From assembly GCF_900099895.1 (NCBI RefSeq), contig NZ_FNDY01000003.1:124001-188000 (forward strand): DNA of 64,000 nucleotides. The letters are read 5' to 3'. Position numbers and translations under genes: made by a program. The stretch comes from Paenibacillus naphthalenovorans. GTDB taxonomy: Bacteria > Bacillota > Bacilli > Paenibacillales > NBRC-103111. The notes under the pieces are model-generated. The model was not told the origin of the DNA. It did no database searches and saw only the letters and a list, made by a program, of their open reading frames with translations. Within the stretch, counting starts at the first letter, position 1. Every line of letters begins with the position of its first letter. This document shows, piece after piece, positions 36,064 to 45,188 of the stretch.

Positions 36064-37059
36064 ATGAGTTTCCCGCTCGTTCGAAATCGCAGACTGCGTA
36101 CGTCCCACGCAATACGTAATCTGGTAAGAGAGCACGCTGTTTCCACGTATGATTTGATTTATCCGATATTTGTAACCCATGGTTCCGGAATTAAAGAAGA
36201 AATCAGCTCAATGCCGGGCGTATACCATCTGTCAATAGACCGGTTGGAAGAAGAAATTCGTGAAGTGACGGCTCTTGGTATTCAAGCCATTCTCTTGTTT
36301 GGCGTACCGGAGCATAAAGATGCTCACGGAAGCTCGGCTTATGACGCAAACGGCATCGTTCAGCAGGCTGCCCGCCGGATCAAAGAATGGAATCCCCAGC
36401 TTTTAGTCATTGCGGATACCTGTCTGTGCCAATTCACGGACCACGGCCACTGCGGCATCGTTCATTTTGATGAAGCCAAAGGGCGTGCCGAGGTGTTGAA
36501 CGACCCTACGCTGGAGCTGCTCGTCAAAACGGCGGTGTCTCAAGCCGAAGCCGGTGCGGATATCATTGCACCGTCGAACATGATGGATGGTTTCGTGTAT
36601 GCGATCCGTCAAGGGTTGGACGAAGCCGGCTATGAGCACGTGCCGATCATGTCTTATTCCGTCAAATATTCTTCTTCATTCTACGGACCGTTCCGTGATG
36701 CAGCCCATTCGGCGCCGCAGTTTGGCGACCGGAAGACGTATCAGATGGATCCCGCCAATTCCCGCGAAGCGCTGCGTGAAGCGGATGCCGATGTCGCGGA
36801 GGGCGCCGATTTTCTCATGGTGAAGCCGGCGCTCGCTTATATGGATATGATTCGGATGCTGCGCGACCGTTATGATCTTCCGATTGTCGCTTACAACGTC
36901 AGCGCGGAGTATTCCATGGTCAAAGCCGCGGCCGCACAGGGCTGGATCGATGAGAAGGCTATCGTGATGGAAACCATGGTCGGCTTTAAGCGGGCGGGCG
37001 CGGATCTGATCATTACTTATTTCGCCAAGGACATTGCCCGTTGGCTGAAAGAAGAATAA
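36064..37059 (+). CDS. hemB: Delta-aminolevulinic acid dehydratase (porphobilinogen synthase)
   Basis: A 331-aa TIM-barrel enzyme that condenses two 5-aminolevulinates. The zinc cysteines C120, C122 and C130 ([13 protein letters not shown]) mark a Zn-dependent type. Schiff-base lysines are in [15 protein letters not shown] and [19 protein letters not shown] precedes ATG 36064, 31 bases after the cobA-hemD stop. A terminator follows, ending the hemA operon. Confidence 0.96.
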   Translation: MSFPLVRNRRLRTSHAIRNLVREHAVSTYDLIYPIFVTHGSGIKEEISSMPGVYHLSIDRLEEEIREVTALGIQAILLFGVPEHKDAHGSSAYDANGIVQQAARRIKEWNPQLLVIADTCLCQFTDHGHCGIVHFDEAKGRAEVLNDPTLELLVKTAVSQAEAGADIIAPSNMMDGFVYAIRQGLDEAGYEHVPIMSYSVKYSSSFYGPFRDAAHSAPQFGDRKTYQMDPANSREALREADADVAEGADFLMVKPALAYMDMIRMLRDRYDLPIVAYNVSAEYSMVKAAAAQGWIDEKAIVMETMVGFKRAGADLIITYFAKDIARWLKEE

Positions 37060-37082
37060 CCGAATCGGTCTATCGTGTAATC

Positions 37083-37124
37083 AAACGTTTGTCTTCCAGC
37101 TCAGCTGCAGGACAAACGTTTTTT
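37083..37124 (+). terminator. Terminator of the hemA-to-hemB operon
   Basis: AAACGTTTGTC pairs with GACAAACGTTT around a 17-base loop with an inner CAGCT/AGCTG stem, followed by TTTTT. Confidence 0.88.
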
Positions 37125-37269
37125 CATTAGATTTGCCGCCTTCATCGAAGGGGCCGGACGTTGGCCAATGGGATGACTGCCATGGCGGCTCTCCGTTCCC
37201 GGGATGAGCGAGATATTTTCCTTGAAATCAGCTGTCATACATTTGTCGGAAAACGGCGGCTGACATACG

Positions 37270-37298
37270 TTGTTACCTGCTTTCAAATAGGGCATAAT
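37270..37298 (+). promoter_or_regulatory. SigA promoter of hemE-hemH-hemY
   Basis: TTGTTA (37270-37275), 17 bases, CATAAT (37293-37298), 41 bases before the hemE start. It shows the late haem genes are a separate transcription unit from hemA-hemB. Confidence 0.65.
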
Positions 37299-37338
37299 GG
37301 AAAGTATACAACGGGAATGCGGAAAAGAGGAATCCAAT

Positions 37339-38412
37339 ATGAGCTATAATGATTTGTTTATCCGTGCTTGTAAAAAGCAGGAAGTGGATACGCTGCCGGT
37401 GTGGTATATGCGGCAGGCGGGACGGTATGACCCGGATTATCGCAAAATCAAGGAAAAATACAGCCTTCTTGAAATTTGCAGGCAGCCGGAGCTGGCGGCG
37501 GAAGTGACCATGATGCCGGTGAAAAAGCTTGGCGTCGATGCGGCGATTTTGTATTCGGATATCATGAATCCCGTCGCTTCGATCGGAATCGATTTTGATA
37601 TTGTCAAAAATATCGGTCCGGTGATCCATAACCCGATTCGCACGTCTGCGGATGTGCAAAGGCTGAAGCCGATTCAGGTGGAGCAGGATTTATCACACGT
37701 CCTGAAGACGATTGAAATTCTGGTTGGAGAGCTGCAGGTTCCGCTCATTACGTTTGCGGGTGCGCCGTTTACCATTGCCAGCTATTTGATTGAAGGCAAG
37801 CCCTCCAAGAGCTACATCCGCACCAAAGGGCTGATGTACGGTGAACCGAAGATTTGGTTTGAGCTGATGGACAAATTGGGAGACATGGTCATTACATATC
37901 TGAAAGCCCATATCGCTTCCGGCGCCAAAGCGGTGCAATTGTTCGACAGCTGGGTCGGGGCGCTGTCTCCGGCCGATTATCAAACCTATGTGCTGCCGAC
38001 GATCCGCCGTATTTTTGCCGAGATGGAATCTTATGAGGAGCCGAAAATTTATTTCCCGGGCGTCAGCTCCGGGGAGCTGCTGCCTTATCTACGGGATGTC
38101 CAGGCTGACGTTATCGGACTGGATTGGCGTGTTCCGATTGCAGAAGGACGTCGGCGCGTAGGCAGCCGGTTTGCGGTGCAGGGCAATTTGGACCCTTATG
38201 TGCTGACAGCTCCCATGTCCGTCATTGAGGCACAGGCTAAGGCCATTATCGATGAAGGCATTCAAAAGCCGGGGTACGTGTTCAATCTAGGGCACGGCTT
38301 GTTCCCGGAGGCTTCCTTGGAAAAGCTGAGGGAGCTCACAGCGTTTATCCATACGTACTCCCGTCAGGCGCTGAAAGCGCAGGGAACTTTCAAACAGGAA
38401 AGCGGTGTATAA
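37339..38412 (+). CDS. hemE: Uroporphyrinogen decarboxylase
   Basis: A 357-aa TIM-barrel enzyme removing four carboxyl groups to give coproporphyrinogen III. Family marks: PVWYMRQAGRYDPDYR near residue 25, the catalytic Asp in LYSDIMNP, FAGAPFTIASYLIEG and FDSWVGALS, and the terminal NLGHGLFPEAS. ATG 37339 (MSYNDLFIRA) follows AGAGG; the upstream ATG 37297 overlaps the promoter's -10. Confidence 0.96.
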   Translation: MSYNDLFIRACKKQEVDTLPVWYMRQAGRYDPDYRKIKEKYSLLEICRQPELAAEVTMMPVKKLGVDAAILYSDIMNPVASIGIDFDIVKNIGPVIHNPIRTSADVQRLKPIQVEQDLSHVLKTIEILVGELQVPLITFAGAPFTIASYLIEGKPSKSYIRTKGLMYGEPKIWFELMDKLGDMVITYLKAHIASGAKAVQLFDSWVGALSPADYQTYVLPTIRRIFAEMESYEEPKIYFPGVSSGELLPYLRDVQADVIGLDWRVPIAEGRRRVGSRFAVQGNLDPYVLTAPMSVIEAQAKAIIDEGIQKPGYVFNLGHGLFPEASLEKLRELTAFIHTYSRQALKAQGTFKQESGV

Positions 38413-38413
38413 C

Positions 38414-39358
38414 ATGAGTGCGACGGAGATCAAACGGATTGGTGTTCTTGTCTTGTCTTACGGAACGCCCAAAAGCATCGATGACATTGAAGCCTATTAT
38501 ACGCATATCCGGAGAGGGCATCCTCCGACGCCGGAGCAGCTGCAGGATTTGAAAAATCGCTATGAAGCGATTGTGGGAGGCGTATTTCCGCTTAGGGAGA
38601 ACACCGACAAACAAGTGAAGGCTCTGGAGGACCGGTTGAACGAGAAATATCCGGACACCACGTTTATTTGCTATCAAGGCTTAAAGCACGCGGCCCCTTT
38701 TATAGAGGACGGCGTAGAGCAAATCGTTCAGGACGGACTTACGGAAGCGGTCGGCGTGGTGCTGGCTCCGCATTATTCCTCGATGAGCGTTGGGGGGTAT
38801 ATGAAACGGGCGCAAGCGAAGGCGGATGAGCTTGGTTTAAACATCCGGTTCGTTCGCAGCTACCATTTGCATCCCAAGCTGATCGAAGCTTTGGCGGAGC
38901 GGGTGGAAGAAGCCTTGAACCGATTCGAAGGGGTGGAGAAGGACCGGATCAAGGTGATTTTTACCGCACACAGCCTGCCGGAAAAAATACTCGAGATGAA
39001 AGATCCGTACCCTGAGCAGCTGCTGGAAACGTCCAGAGCGGTCGCCGCTAAGACGGGTCTGACGAATTGGCAGTTCGGCTGGCAGAGTGCGGGACAGACC
39101 GGAGAGCCATGGCTTGGTCCCGATGTCCTGGACGTGCTGCGCACCATCAAGCAGGAAAAGCAGGCGGAGCATGTACTGATCTGCCCGGTCGGATTTGTTT
39201 CCGATCATCTTGAAATTTTATACGACCTCGATATTGAAGCGCAGCTAACGGCTCGCGAGCTCGGACTGCATCTGGAACGTACCCGTTCCTTGAATACCGA
39301 CCCGCTGTACATGGATGCGTTAAGCGACGTCGTTTACGCGCAGTTGGAGAGGAATTGA
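38414..39358 (+). CDS. hemH: Ferrochelatase (coproporphyrin ferrochelatase type)
   Basis: A 314-aa ferrochelatase; starts IGVLVLSYGTPKSIDDIEAYYTHIR. The active-site His is in FTAHSLPEKI near residue 183 and the Glu in the later WLGPDV / SDHLEILYD part. In Gram-positive bacteria the enzyme acts on coproporphyrin III (name CpfC). ATG 38414 is one base after the hemE stop; a GTG at 38405 inside hemE is an alternative. Confidence 0.94.
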   Translation: MSATEIKRIGVLVLSYGTPKSIDDIEAYYTHIRRGHPPTPEQLQDLKNRYEAIVGGVFPLRENTDKQVKALEDRLNEKYPDTTFICYQGLKHAAPFIEDGVEQIVQDGLTEAVGVVLAPHYSSMSVGGYMKRAQAKADELGLNIRFVRSYHLHPKLIEALAERVEEALNRFEGVEKDRIKVIFTAHSLPEKILEMKDPYPEQLLETSRAVAAKTGLTNWQFGWQSAGQTGEPWLGPDVLDVLRTIKQEKQAEHVLICPVGFVSDHLEILYDLDIEAQLTARELGLHLERTRSLNTDPLYMDALSDVVYAQLERN

Positions 39359-39362
39359 TGGT

Positions 39363-40781
39363 ATGGACGGCAATGCCAGACACGTCGTTATTGTTGGCGG
39401 AGGCATAACGGGGCTTAGCGCCGCTTATTATTTGAAGAAGAGTACGGCCGCCCCCTTGCGGATTACGGTGATGGAAAAAGGCGGGGCGTTCGGGGGGAAA
39501 ATCGTCACATTAAAGCGGGACGGCTTCGTTATAGAGAAAGGCCCGGATTCGTTCCTGGCGCGAAAGCAGGCGATCATTGATTTAACCCGGGAGCTAGGGC
39601 TGGAGGACAAGCTGACCGGTACGAATCCCAACGCGAAAAAAACGTACATTCTATCGGGCGGGAAGCTTCACCGGATGCCTGACGGCCTTATGCTGGGAAT
39701 TCCTACTCGGCTAGTTCCTTTCATGCGGACGGGTCTTCTGTCGCTGTCCGGCAAGGCGCGTGCCGCACTGGATTTGGCGCTGCCCAAACGAACATCGCCG
39801 GAAGACGAGTCGCTCGGGCACTTTTTAGAGCGGCGGCTGGGGGCGGAGGTGCTTGCGCAAATCGCCGAACCCCTGCTTGCCGGCATCTATGCAGGCGACA
39901 CGTACAATTTGAGCTTAAGAGCGACCTTCCCGCAATTTCACTCGATTGAGCAGAAGCACCGCAGTCTGATCCTGGGCATGATGCAAAACCGGAAAGCGGG
40001 CGGCGAGGAAAGCCGGACGCTGCCCGAGGCCGCACGTAATACGATGTTCCTCACCTACAGGGATGGACTGGAGACACTGGTTGACGGGCTGCTGGAAGCG
40101 CTCGATGATGTGCGTCTTCTAAAGCATTGCGGTGTTTCGCGGGTGGAGAAGGCGGAGGAAGGTTACCGCGTCATTCGGGAAGACGGAGAGATAGAGGATG
40201 CGGCTGGTGTCATTATAGCGCTCCCTGCCTACGGCATAAGCGAAGTGCTCGGTTCCGGGGTTCCTGAAATACGGGAGCTGGACAGGATCGAATATGTCTC
40301 CGTCGCGAACGTTATCCTGGCATTCAATGCCGAGGACATGGTACGGGAGCTCGACGGTTCGGGATTTGTCGTGCCAAGGCGGGAAGGGCGGTTTATTACG
40401 GCTTGCACCTGGACGTCCAAGAAATGGCTGCATACCGCGCCTAGCGGCAAAGTGCTTCTGCGCTGCTATGTCGGACGTTTCGGAGACGACCGTTGGCTTC
40501 ATATGACGGAGGACGAAGTTTTCCGTGAGGTACGTAAAGATTTGAGAGAAACGATGGGCATTACAGCCGAGCCGTTATTTATGGAAATGACGAAGCTGAT
40601 GCGTTCGATGCCGCAATACCCTGTCGGCCATCTCGAGCTAATCGGCCGCGTTCGCCAAGGGTTGTCCGAGCGCATGCCCGGTGTGCTGGTGACGGGAGCG
40701 GCGTTCCAAGGCGTAGGGCTGCCGGATTGTATTCGTCAGGGAAAGGAAGCTGCGCAGCAAATGGCGGCACAGCTTCAGTAG
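39363..40781 (+). CDS. hemY: Coproporphyrinogen III oxidase / protoporphyrinogen oxidase, HemY type
   Basis: A 472-aa FAD enzyme: N-terminal dinucleotide-binding motif VVIVGGGITGLSAAYYLKK, GKIVTLKRDGFVIEKGPDSF, and the C-terminal FAD-contact segment VLVTGAAFQGVGLPDCI. In Firmicutes this soluble flavoenzyme (CgoX) oxidises coproporphyrinogen III to coproporphyrin III with oxygen. ATG 39363 follows GAGAGGAATT, five bases after hemH. hemE, hemH and hemY are adjacent as in Bacillus. Confidence 0.93.
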   Translation: MDGNARHVVIVGGGITGLSAAYYLKKSTAAPLRITVMEKGGAFGGKIVTLKRDGFVIEKGPDSFLARKQAIIDLTRELGLEDKLTGTNPNAKKTYILSGGKLHRMPDGLMLGIPTRLVPFMRTGLLSLSGKARAALDLALPKRTSPEDESLGHFLERRLGAEVLAQIAEPLLAGIYAGDTYNLSLRATFPQFHSIEQKHRSLILGMMQNRKAGGEESRTLPEAARNTMFLTYRDGLETLVDGLLEALDDVRLLKHCGVSRVEKAEEGYRVIREDGEIEDAAGVIIALPAYGISEVLGSGVPEIRELDRIEYVSVANVILAFNAEDMVRELDGSGFVVPRREGRFITACTWTSKKWLHTAPSGKVLLRCYVGRFGDDRWLHMTEDEVFREVRKDLRETMGITAEPLFMEMTKLMRSMPQYPVGHLELIGRVRQGLSERMPGVLVTGAAFQGVGLPDCIRQGKEAAQQMAAQLQ

Positions 40782-40787
40782 CATTGG

Positions 40788-40822
40788 AAAAAGCCCGACC
40801 TCATCGGGCTTTACATTTTTTG
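40788..40822 (+). terminator. Terminator after hemEHY
   Basis: AAAGCCCGA pairs with TCGGGCTTT around a short loop, followed by ACATTTTTTG. Confidence 0.8.
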
Positions 40823-40861
40823 ATTAAAGGGAAGAAAAGATGTGGCGGCCTGCAATGGGAA

Positions 40862-40870
40862 TGGTATAAT
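40862..40870 (+). promoter_or_regulatory. Extended -10 promoter of hemL
   Basis: TGGTATAAT: perfect TATAAT (40865-40870) with TG extension and no clear -35. It lies after the hemY terminator and 80 bases before hemL. Confidence 0.6.
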
Positions 40871-40949
40871 GGCTGTGAGATTGTCCAGTTACCGGGATAC
40901 CGGTTTTAAGATGGGTTTAAGTACAATTATAGAAAAAGGTGGGGCCTAA

Positions 40950-42251
40950 ATGAACGAAAAGCGCAAACGTTCCGACACGCGTTCCGCTGAAGCTTTTGCG
41001 GAAGCCAAAAAATACATACCTGGCGGGGTGAACAGCCCGGTCCGCGCCTTCAAATCGGTCGGTCTCACACCGCTGTTTGTGGTTAAAGGAGCCGGTTCGC
41101 GTGTCTATGATGTGGACGGCAACGAGTTCATTGATTACATCGGATCCTGGGGTCCGCTTATTCTGGGACATGCTCATCCGGAAGTGATCGAGGCCGTAAA
41201 ACGCACGGCGGAGCTCGGAACGAGCTTCGGAGCGCCAACAGAGCTGGAGACGGAAATGGCCAAGCTGGTGGTTGAACGGATTCCTTCGATCGAGGTTGTC
41301 CGGATGGTGAATTCCGGTACGGAGGCAACGATGAGCGCGCTTCGGCTGGCGAGAGGCTACACAGGCCGCAATAAAATCCTCAAGTTCGAGGGCTGCTACC
41401 ACGGGCATGCGGACTCTCTGCTGATTAAGGCGGGTTCAGGAGTTGCCACGCTGAGCCTTCCGGATAGTCCGGGCGTACCGGAATCCGTAGCGGTCAATAC
41501 GATAACGGTTCCATATAACGATCTGGCGTCGGTGCAGCTCGCGTTTGAAAAATTCGGTGAAGAAATCGCCGCGGTCATCGTCGAACCGGTAGCCGGTAAC
41601 ATGGGCGTCGTTCCGCCGCAGCCGGGCTTTCTTGAAGGTCTGCGTCAAACGACCTCCTCCTACGGCAGCCTGTTGATCTTCGACGAGGTCATGACCGGTT
41701 TTCGCGTCGGCTTACACAGCGCTCAAGGGCTCTACGGCATTACGCCGGATCTTACCTGTCTCGGCAAAATCATCGGCGGGGGTCTTCCGGTAGGCGCGTA
41801 CGGCGGCAAACGGGAGATCATGGAGCATATTGCTCCGGCCGGACCGATTTATCAGGCGGGTACGCTGTCGGGTAATCCGCTTGCGATGGCAGCCGGCTAC
41901 ACGACGCTCAAGCTGCTGGGAGAGCCGGGCGTTTATGAGGAGCTGGAGCGGAAGTCCGCCAAATTGGAGCAGGGCTTCAGGAAAAACGCGGCCGAGCTGG
42001 GAATCCCGTCTACCATCAATCGCGTGGGCTCCATGGTATGTCCGTTTTTTACAGACACGAAAGTGATCAATTATGAGACGGCGAAACGTTCCGATCTGGA
42101 CCGGTTTAACCGTTATTTTGCCTCACTGCTTGATGAAGGAGTCAGCATCGCCCCTTCGCAGTTCGAAGGGATGTTCGTGTCCGCCGCTCATACCGACGCG
42201 GATATCGATGCGACGATTGAAGCGCATTACCAGGCTTTGAAGCGCTTGTGA
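40950..42251 (+). CDS. hemL: Glutamate-1-semialdehyde 2,1-aminomutase
   Basis: A 433-aa PLP enzyme converting glutamate-1-semialdehyde to 5-aminolevulinate. The class-III aminotransferase marks are present: [16 protein letters not shown] at the start, [27 protein letters not shown], the PLP lysine in [19 protein letters not shown] near residue 272, and [18 protein letters not shown] 40950 follows AAAAAGGTGGGG. In B. subtilis hemL is the last gene of the hemA operon; here it has its own promoter and follows hemY. Confidence 0.96.
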   Translation: MNEKRKRSDTRSAEAFAEAKKYIPGGVNSPVRAFKSVGLTPLFVVKGAGSRVYDVDGNEFIDYIGSWGPLILGHAHPEVIEAVKRTAELGTSFGAPTELETEMAKLVVERIPSIEVVRMVNSGTEATMSALRLARGYTGRNKILKFEGCYHGHADSLLIKAGSGVATLSLPDSPGVPESVAVNTITVPYNDLASVQLAFEKFGEEIAAVIVEPVAGNMGVVPPQPGFLEGLRQTTSSYGSLLIFDEVMTGFRVGLHSAQGLYGITPDLTCLGKIIGGGLPVGAYGGKREIMEHIAPAGPIYQAGTLSGNPLAMAAGYTTLKLLGEPGVYEELERKSAKLEQGFRKNAAELGIPSTINRVGSMVCPFFTDTKVINYETAKRSDLDRFNRYFASLLDEGVSIAPSQFEGMFVSAAHTDADIDATIEAHYQALKRL

Positions 42252-42289
42252 ACCTTCAAACCGTTTTGGTCAAGAGACGCAACCCAATG

Positions 42290-42336
42290 AAGCCGCCCCG
42301 TATTCTTTCTGCATTGAGGAATACGGGGCGGCTTTG
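42290..42336. terminator. Bidirectional terminator between hemL and the minus-strand gene
   Basis: AAGCCGCCCCGTATTC pairs perfectly with GAATACGGGGCGGCTT (16 bp) around a 13-base loop. Confidence 0.85.
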
Positions 42337-42379
42337 ATTATCGTCAGCCTGGAACGGCTGCAGAGTTCGGCGGTTGCTG

Positions 42380-43846
42380 TTATTTTGCTGCAGGAACGGT
42401 TTCCGTCACGGTTCCGGCGGGAACTTTGCCGTTGGAGTCCCCGACAACAACAGGCGCCGGAGCCGGACCGGAAACCGGGGGAGGCCCGGTTTTGTCCACA
42501 GGGACGCCGCTGCCATCCGTGTTTTCCGTTTCTTTCTGTCCTGCAGGGGCAGGCGAGGGGGAGGAAGCGTCTCCCTCATGGGCACCGCTTTGCTTTGGCG
42601 GCGCCGTTCCGGCGGCGGTGCGGGTTTTGCCGCTGTCGTCCCGCTGATTTCCGCCCGCTGCGGGCTTGGTCTCTGCTGATGCGGACCCGCTTTTCGCTTT
42701 TTCACCGCCCGGGGATTTGGCAGGTACGGCAGCACGGGTTTGTTGTTGGCGCGCTTTCTTCTCCGCCTGTTCCCGCAAATATTCGGGATGGTCATGGGAG
42801 CCGCCCGGATCGATTTTATCGATGCCGTCCCAGACACGGTTGGCGACAACGGATGACGGATTGTCATAAACGAGAAACGCGGACGGCAGTCTGCGCTCGC
42901 CATAGCGGCTGGACGGATGGGTAATCAGCTCGCCCCCGACTACCATCTCGGAGGAGGCTCCGCCATCCAGATTTCCGGCGTTGACGGCCCCTTCGTTGAG
43001 AAGCAAATCTTGAACCTCCTTCAAGGTGGCTCCTACGCTGTTCGCCTGGCGGCCGTCGATGACGATGAAGATGACGGTTCCGTCGGTTCTTTGCCCGACG
43101 GCTGTCCGCGGCGCACGGCCCCATCCGCCGTCGCCGCTTGTAATAAGCGGCTTGCCGTTGGCAATCAGCCTTGGATAAAACGAAACGGCTTCGGATATCC
43201 CCATATCCCTCAGCTCGAAAATATTATATTTGCCGATGACTAGCTTCCCTTCCCTGGTAAAGCCGACAATATGCTGCGGAATACTTCCGTCTTGATCCGT
43301 GAAGACGATATCGCCGCCCGAAATGATGACACCGATGGCCGCAAAGCCGTTGCCCAGTCCCTCCGGATCATCGAAGCTACCTCCGTTGACGCCGGCTACA
43401 GCACCGGTACGGGTAACCATGGACGTGATTCGTTCCCCTTCCCCAGGCTTGGATGGGGTCATGACGCGGATCGATTTGGGATCGTATACGTACAACTTTT
43501 TTCCTTTCCATAACGGTCCCGAAATATCCTCTACTTTAATCAGTTCGTCTGCGGAGCGGCGGTTTCCGATGTTCACCATGCCCAGATCCTGCTTTTCCCT
43601 GGCGGCATCCTCAATCGCGTTCTGCATTTTTTGAACCAGTAAGTCCCGCCGCTCGGCTCCGACAAAAATCCAGGCCCAGCTCCGGTGCTGCGTGGTAATG
43701 ACCGTTTCTGCGAGCCGTTCCCTTATTTCGCTTCCCGGCTTGGTCAAAAATAAAAAACTGGAGACCCCAAAGGCGAACAGAGCGACCCCAAACAGCGTTC
43801 TCTTCAGCCTGCCCCAGTTACGAATGGTCCGCAAGACAGTAACCAA
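42380..43846 (-). CDS. Phosphodiester-glycosidase-family protein (NAGPA domain) with Pro/Ala-rich tail
   Basis: A 488-aa protein with one N-terminal transmembrane or signal-anchor helix (about residues 17-35), then a NAGPA-type domain: VAGVNGGSFDD, RAPRTAVGQ, IDGRQANSVG and NLDGGASSEMVV are the typical landmarks. From about residue 360 it continues as a 125-residue low-complexity tail rich in Pro, Ala, Gly, Lys and Glu, probably wall-spanning. NAGPA proteins cleave sugar phosphodiesters; bacterial ones act outside the cell on wall or capsule polymers. The start is TTG at complement of 43844-43846 after AGGAGAG; no other start is available before residue 75. Confidence 0.8.
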   Translation of the reverse strand: MVTVLRTIRNWGRLKRTLFGVALFAFGVSSFLFLTKPGSEIRERLAETVITTQHRSWAWIFVGAERRDLLVQKMQNAIEDAAREKQDLGMVNIGNRRSADELIKVEDISGPLWKGKKLYVYDPKSIRVMTPSKPGEGERITSMVTRTGAVAGVNGGSFDDPEGLGNGFAAIGVIISGGDIVFTDQDGSIPQHIVGFTREGKLVIGKYNIFELRDMGISEAVSFYPRLIANGKPLITSGDGGWGRAPRTAVGQRTDGTVIFIVIDGRQANSVGATLKEVQDLLLNEGAVNAGNLDGGASSEMVVGGELITHPSSRYGERRLPSAFLVYDNPSSVVANRVWDGIDKIDPGGSHDHPEYLREQAEKKARQQQTRAAVPAKSPGGEKAKSGSASAETKPAAGGNQRDDSGKTRTAAGTAPPKQSGAHEGDASSPSPAPAGQKETENTDGSGVPVDKTGPPPVSGPAPAPVVVGDSNGKVPAGTVTETVPAAK

Positions 43847-43988
43847 TCGAAGTCTCTCCTGTTATTGATGTAATGGAAAATGAACATAGGTCAAATCATA
43901 TATTTTCCTCACATTCTATCATAATAAAGAAACCATGAATAGAGATTTGATATAGCAAAATAGAGGAAGTCCCGGAAGTATAACTGCT

Positions 43989-44016
43989 TTGAGAAAAAGC
44001 TGCGTTTTGGTAGAAT
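43989..44016 (+). promoter_or_regulatory. SigA promoter of the 55-aa peptide and pseudouridine synthase genes
   Basis: TTGAGA (43989-43994), 16 bases, TAGAAT (44011-44016) with extended TGG. It is 32 bases before the GTG at 44048. Confidence 0.65.
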
Positions 44017-44047
44017 TGACGATAGGTCAACGGATGGAGGAAGTTAC

Positions 44048-44215
44048 GTGCTCTTGAAAAAATACAGTTTTTATGGAATTACCCTGGAAATGATTATCGT
44101 CATGGGGCTGTTCTTTGTCCTGCTTTTGGTCATCATGGCGGCGGCGGGGATGGAGCGGAAACGCCGCCGAAAGCATCTTGCTGCCGACGGTGCCAAGGAG
44201 GATTCCCCGAGATGA
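44048..44215 (+). CDS. Small single-pass membrane protein (55 aa)
   Basis: A GTG start at 44048, seven bases after GGAGG, and a stop that overlaps the next gene's ATG (ATGA). The peptide has a short polar N-terminus (MLLKKYSFYGITLE), one strongly hydrophobic helix of about 20 residues (MIIVMGLFFVLLLVIMAAAG) and a basic tail (ERKRRRKH...), which predicts a helix with its tail in the cytoplasm. Promoter, ribosome site and coupling together make it a credible gene although it is too short for usual ORF cut-offs. Function unknown. Confidence 0.7.
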   Translation: MLLKKYSFYGITLEMIIVMGLFFVLLLVIMAAAGMERKRRRKHLAADGAKEDSPR

Positions 44216-45084
44216 ATGCGCGGCGCCGCAAAGGGGAGTGGCTTGAATGGACAGTCAAACGGGACGTGCATTCCATAGAAGATATCCGCGAGGAACTGGT
44301 TGAAACGATAGGCGGCCGATTTCTTACAAAGCTGAACCGTTCCGGCGGTATTCAATGGAAAGGACGCAGGGTGATGCTCCGCTTGTTTCCCGAGGAAACG
44401 CTCCAATATGAGCCGGAATGGGCGGACATCGAAGTGCTGTATGAGGACGATTTCAGCCTTGTGGTAAACAAGCCGCCGGGTATGAAGGTGCATCCTACGC
44501 GGGAGGGGGAGTCCGGTACGCTGCTTCACGCGCTGGGTTGGCATCTGGAATCGACGGGACAGCGCTGCCGTCCGCGACCTATTCACCGGCTGGACGAGGA
44601 TACGACAGGACCGGTGCTGGCGGCCAAGAACGAATGGGCGCAATATCGGTTGGATGAAGCGATGCGGGACAAACGCGTAGAGCGGATATACGTCGCTCTG
44701 GTTCAAGGACATCCTTCCGACAACAGCGGCATGATCGACGCGCCGATCGGACGCGACAGGCACCATGCGACGAGAAGACGGGTATCCCGAACGGGGGATG
44801 CGGCAGTGACACGTTACGAGGTTTTGGAAAGGTTGCGTTCTGCCTCGCTTGTACGATTAAGGCTGGAGACGGGCAGAACGCACCAAATCCGCGTTCACAT
44901 GAGCCATTTGGGACATCCCCTGTTGGGAGACCTGCTTTACGGCGGCCGGGCGGCGGGCATGGCCAGGCAAGCGCTGCACGGGGATGTGCTGATGTTTCCG
45001 GAGCCGCTCACGGGCGAAAGGGTGCAGGTGCGCGCGCCTTGGCCCGAAGACTTTGCGGCTCTTTATGAACAATTGAAAAAATAG
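44212..45084 (+). CDS. RluA-family RNA pseudouridine synthase
   Basis: A 290-aa enzyme converting uridine to pseudouridine in rRNA or tRNA. The catalytic Asp128 is in PIHRLDEDTTG; other family motifs are VVNKPPGMKVHP near residue 85 and RLETGRTHQIRVHMSHLGHPLLGDLLYGG (quoted here in shortened form: RTHQIRVHMSHLGHP). The N-terminal 75 residues form an S4-like part (FLTKLNRSGGIQWKGRRVML). ATG 44212 overlaps the upstream small gene by four bases and is eight bases after AAGGAGG. The target site cannot be inferred. Confidence 0.9.
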   Translation: MNARRRKGEWLEWTVKRDVHSIEDIREELVETIGGRFLTKLNRSGGIQWKGRRVMLRLFPEETLQYEPEWADIEVLYEDDFSLVVNKPPGMKVHPTREGESGTLLHALGWHLESTGQRCRPRPIHRLDEDTTGPVLAAKNEWAQYRLDEAMRDKRVERIYVALVQGHPSDNSGMIDAPIGRDRHHATRRRVSRTGDAAVTRYEVLERLRSASLVRLRLETGRTHQIRVHMSHLGHPLLGDLLYGGRAAGMARQALHGDVLMFPEPLTGERVQVRAPWPEDFAALYEQLKK

Positions 45085-45188
45085 TAGTCATGCTCCTCCC
45101 GCAGCAGCCATATAAATTGTAAAGACCAATGCGCTGACGATCTTTTCTTTTTTACGGAAAGGTGCAATAGGGAAGGGAGGAAGTTACT

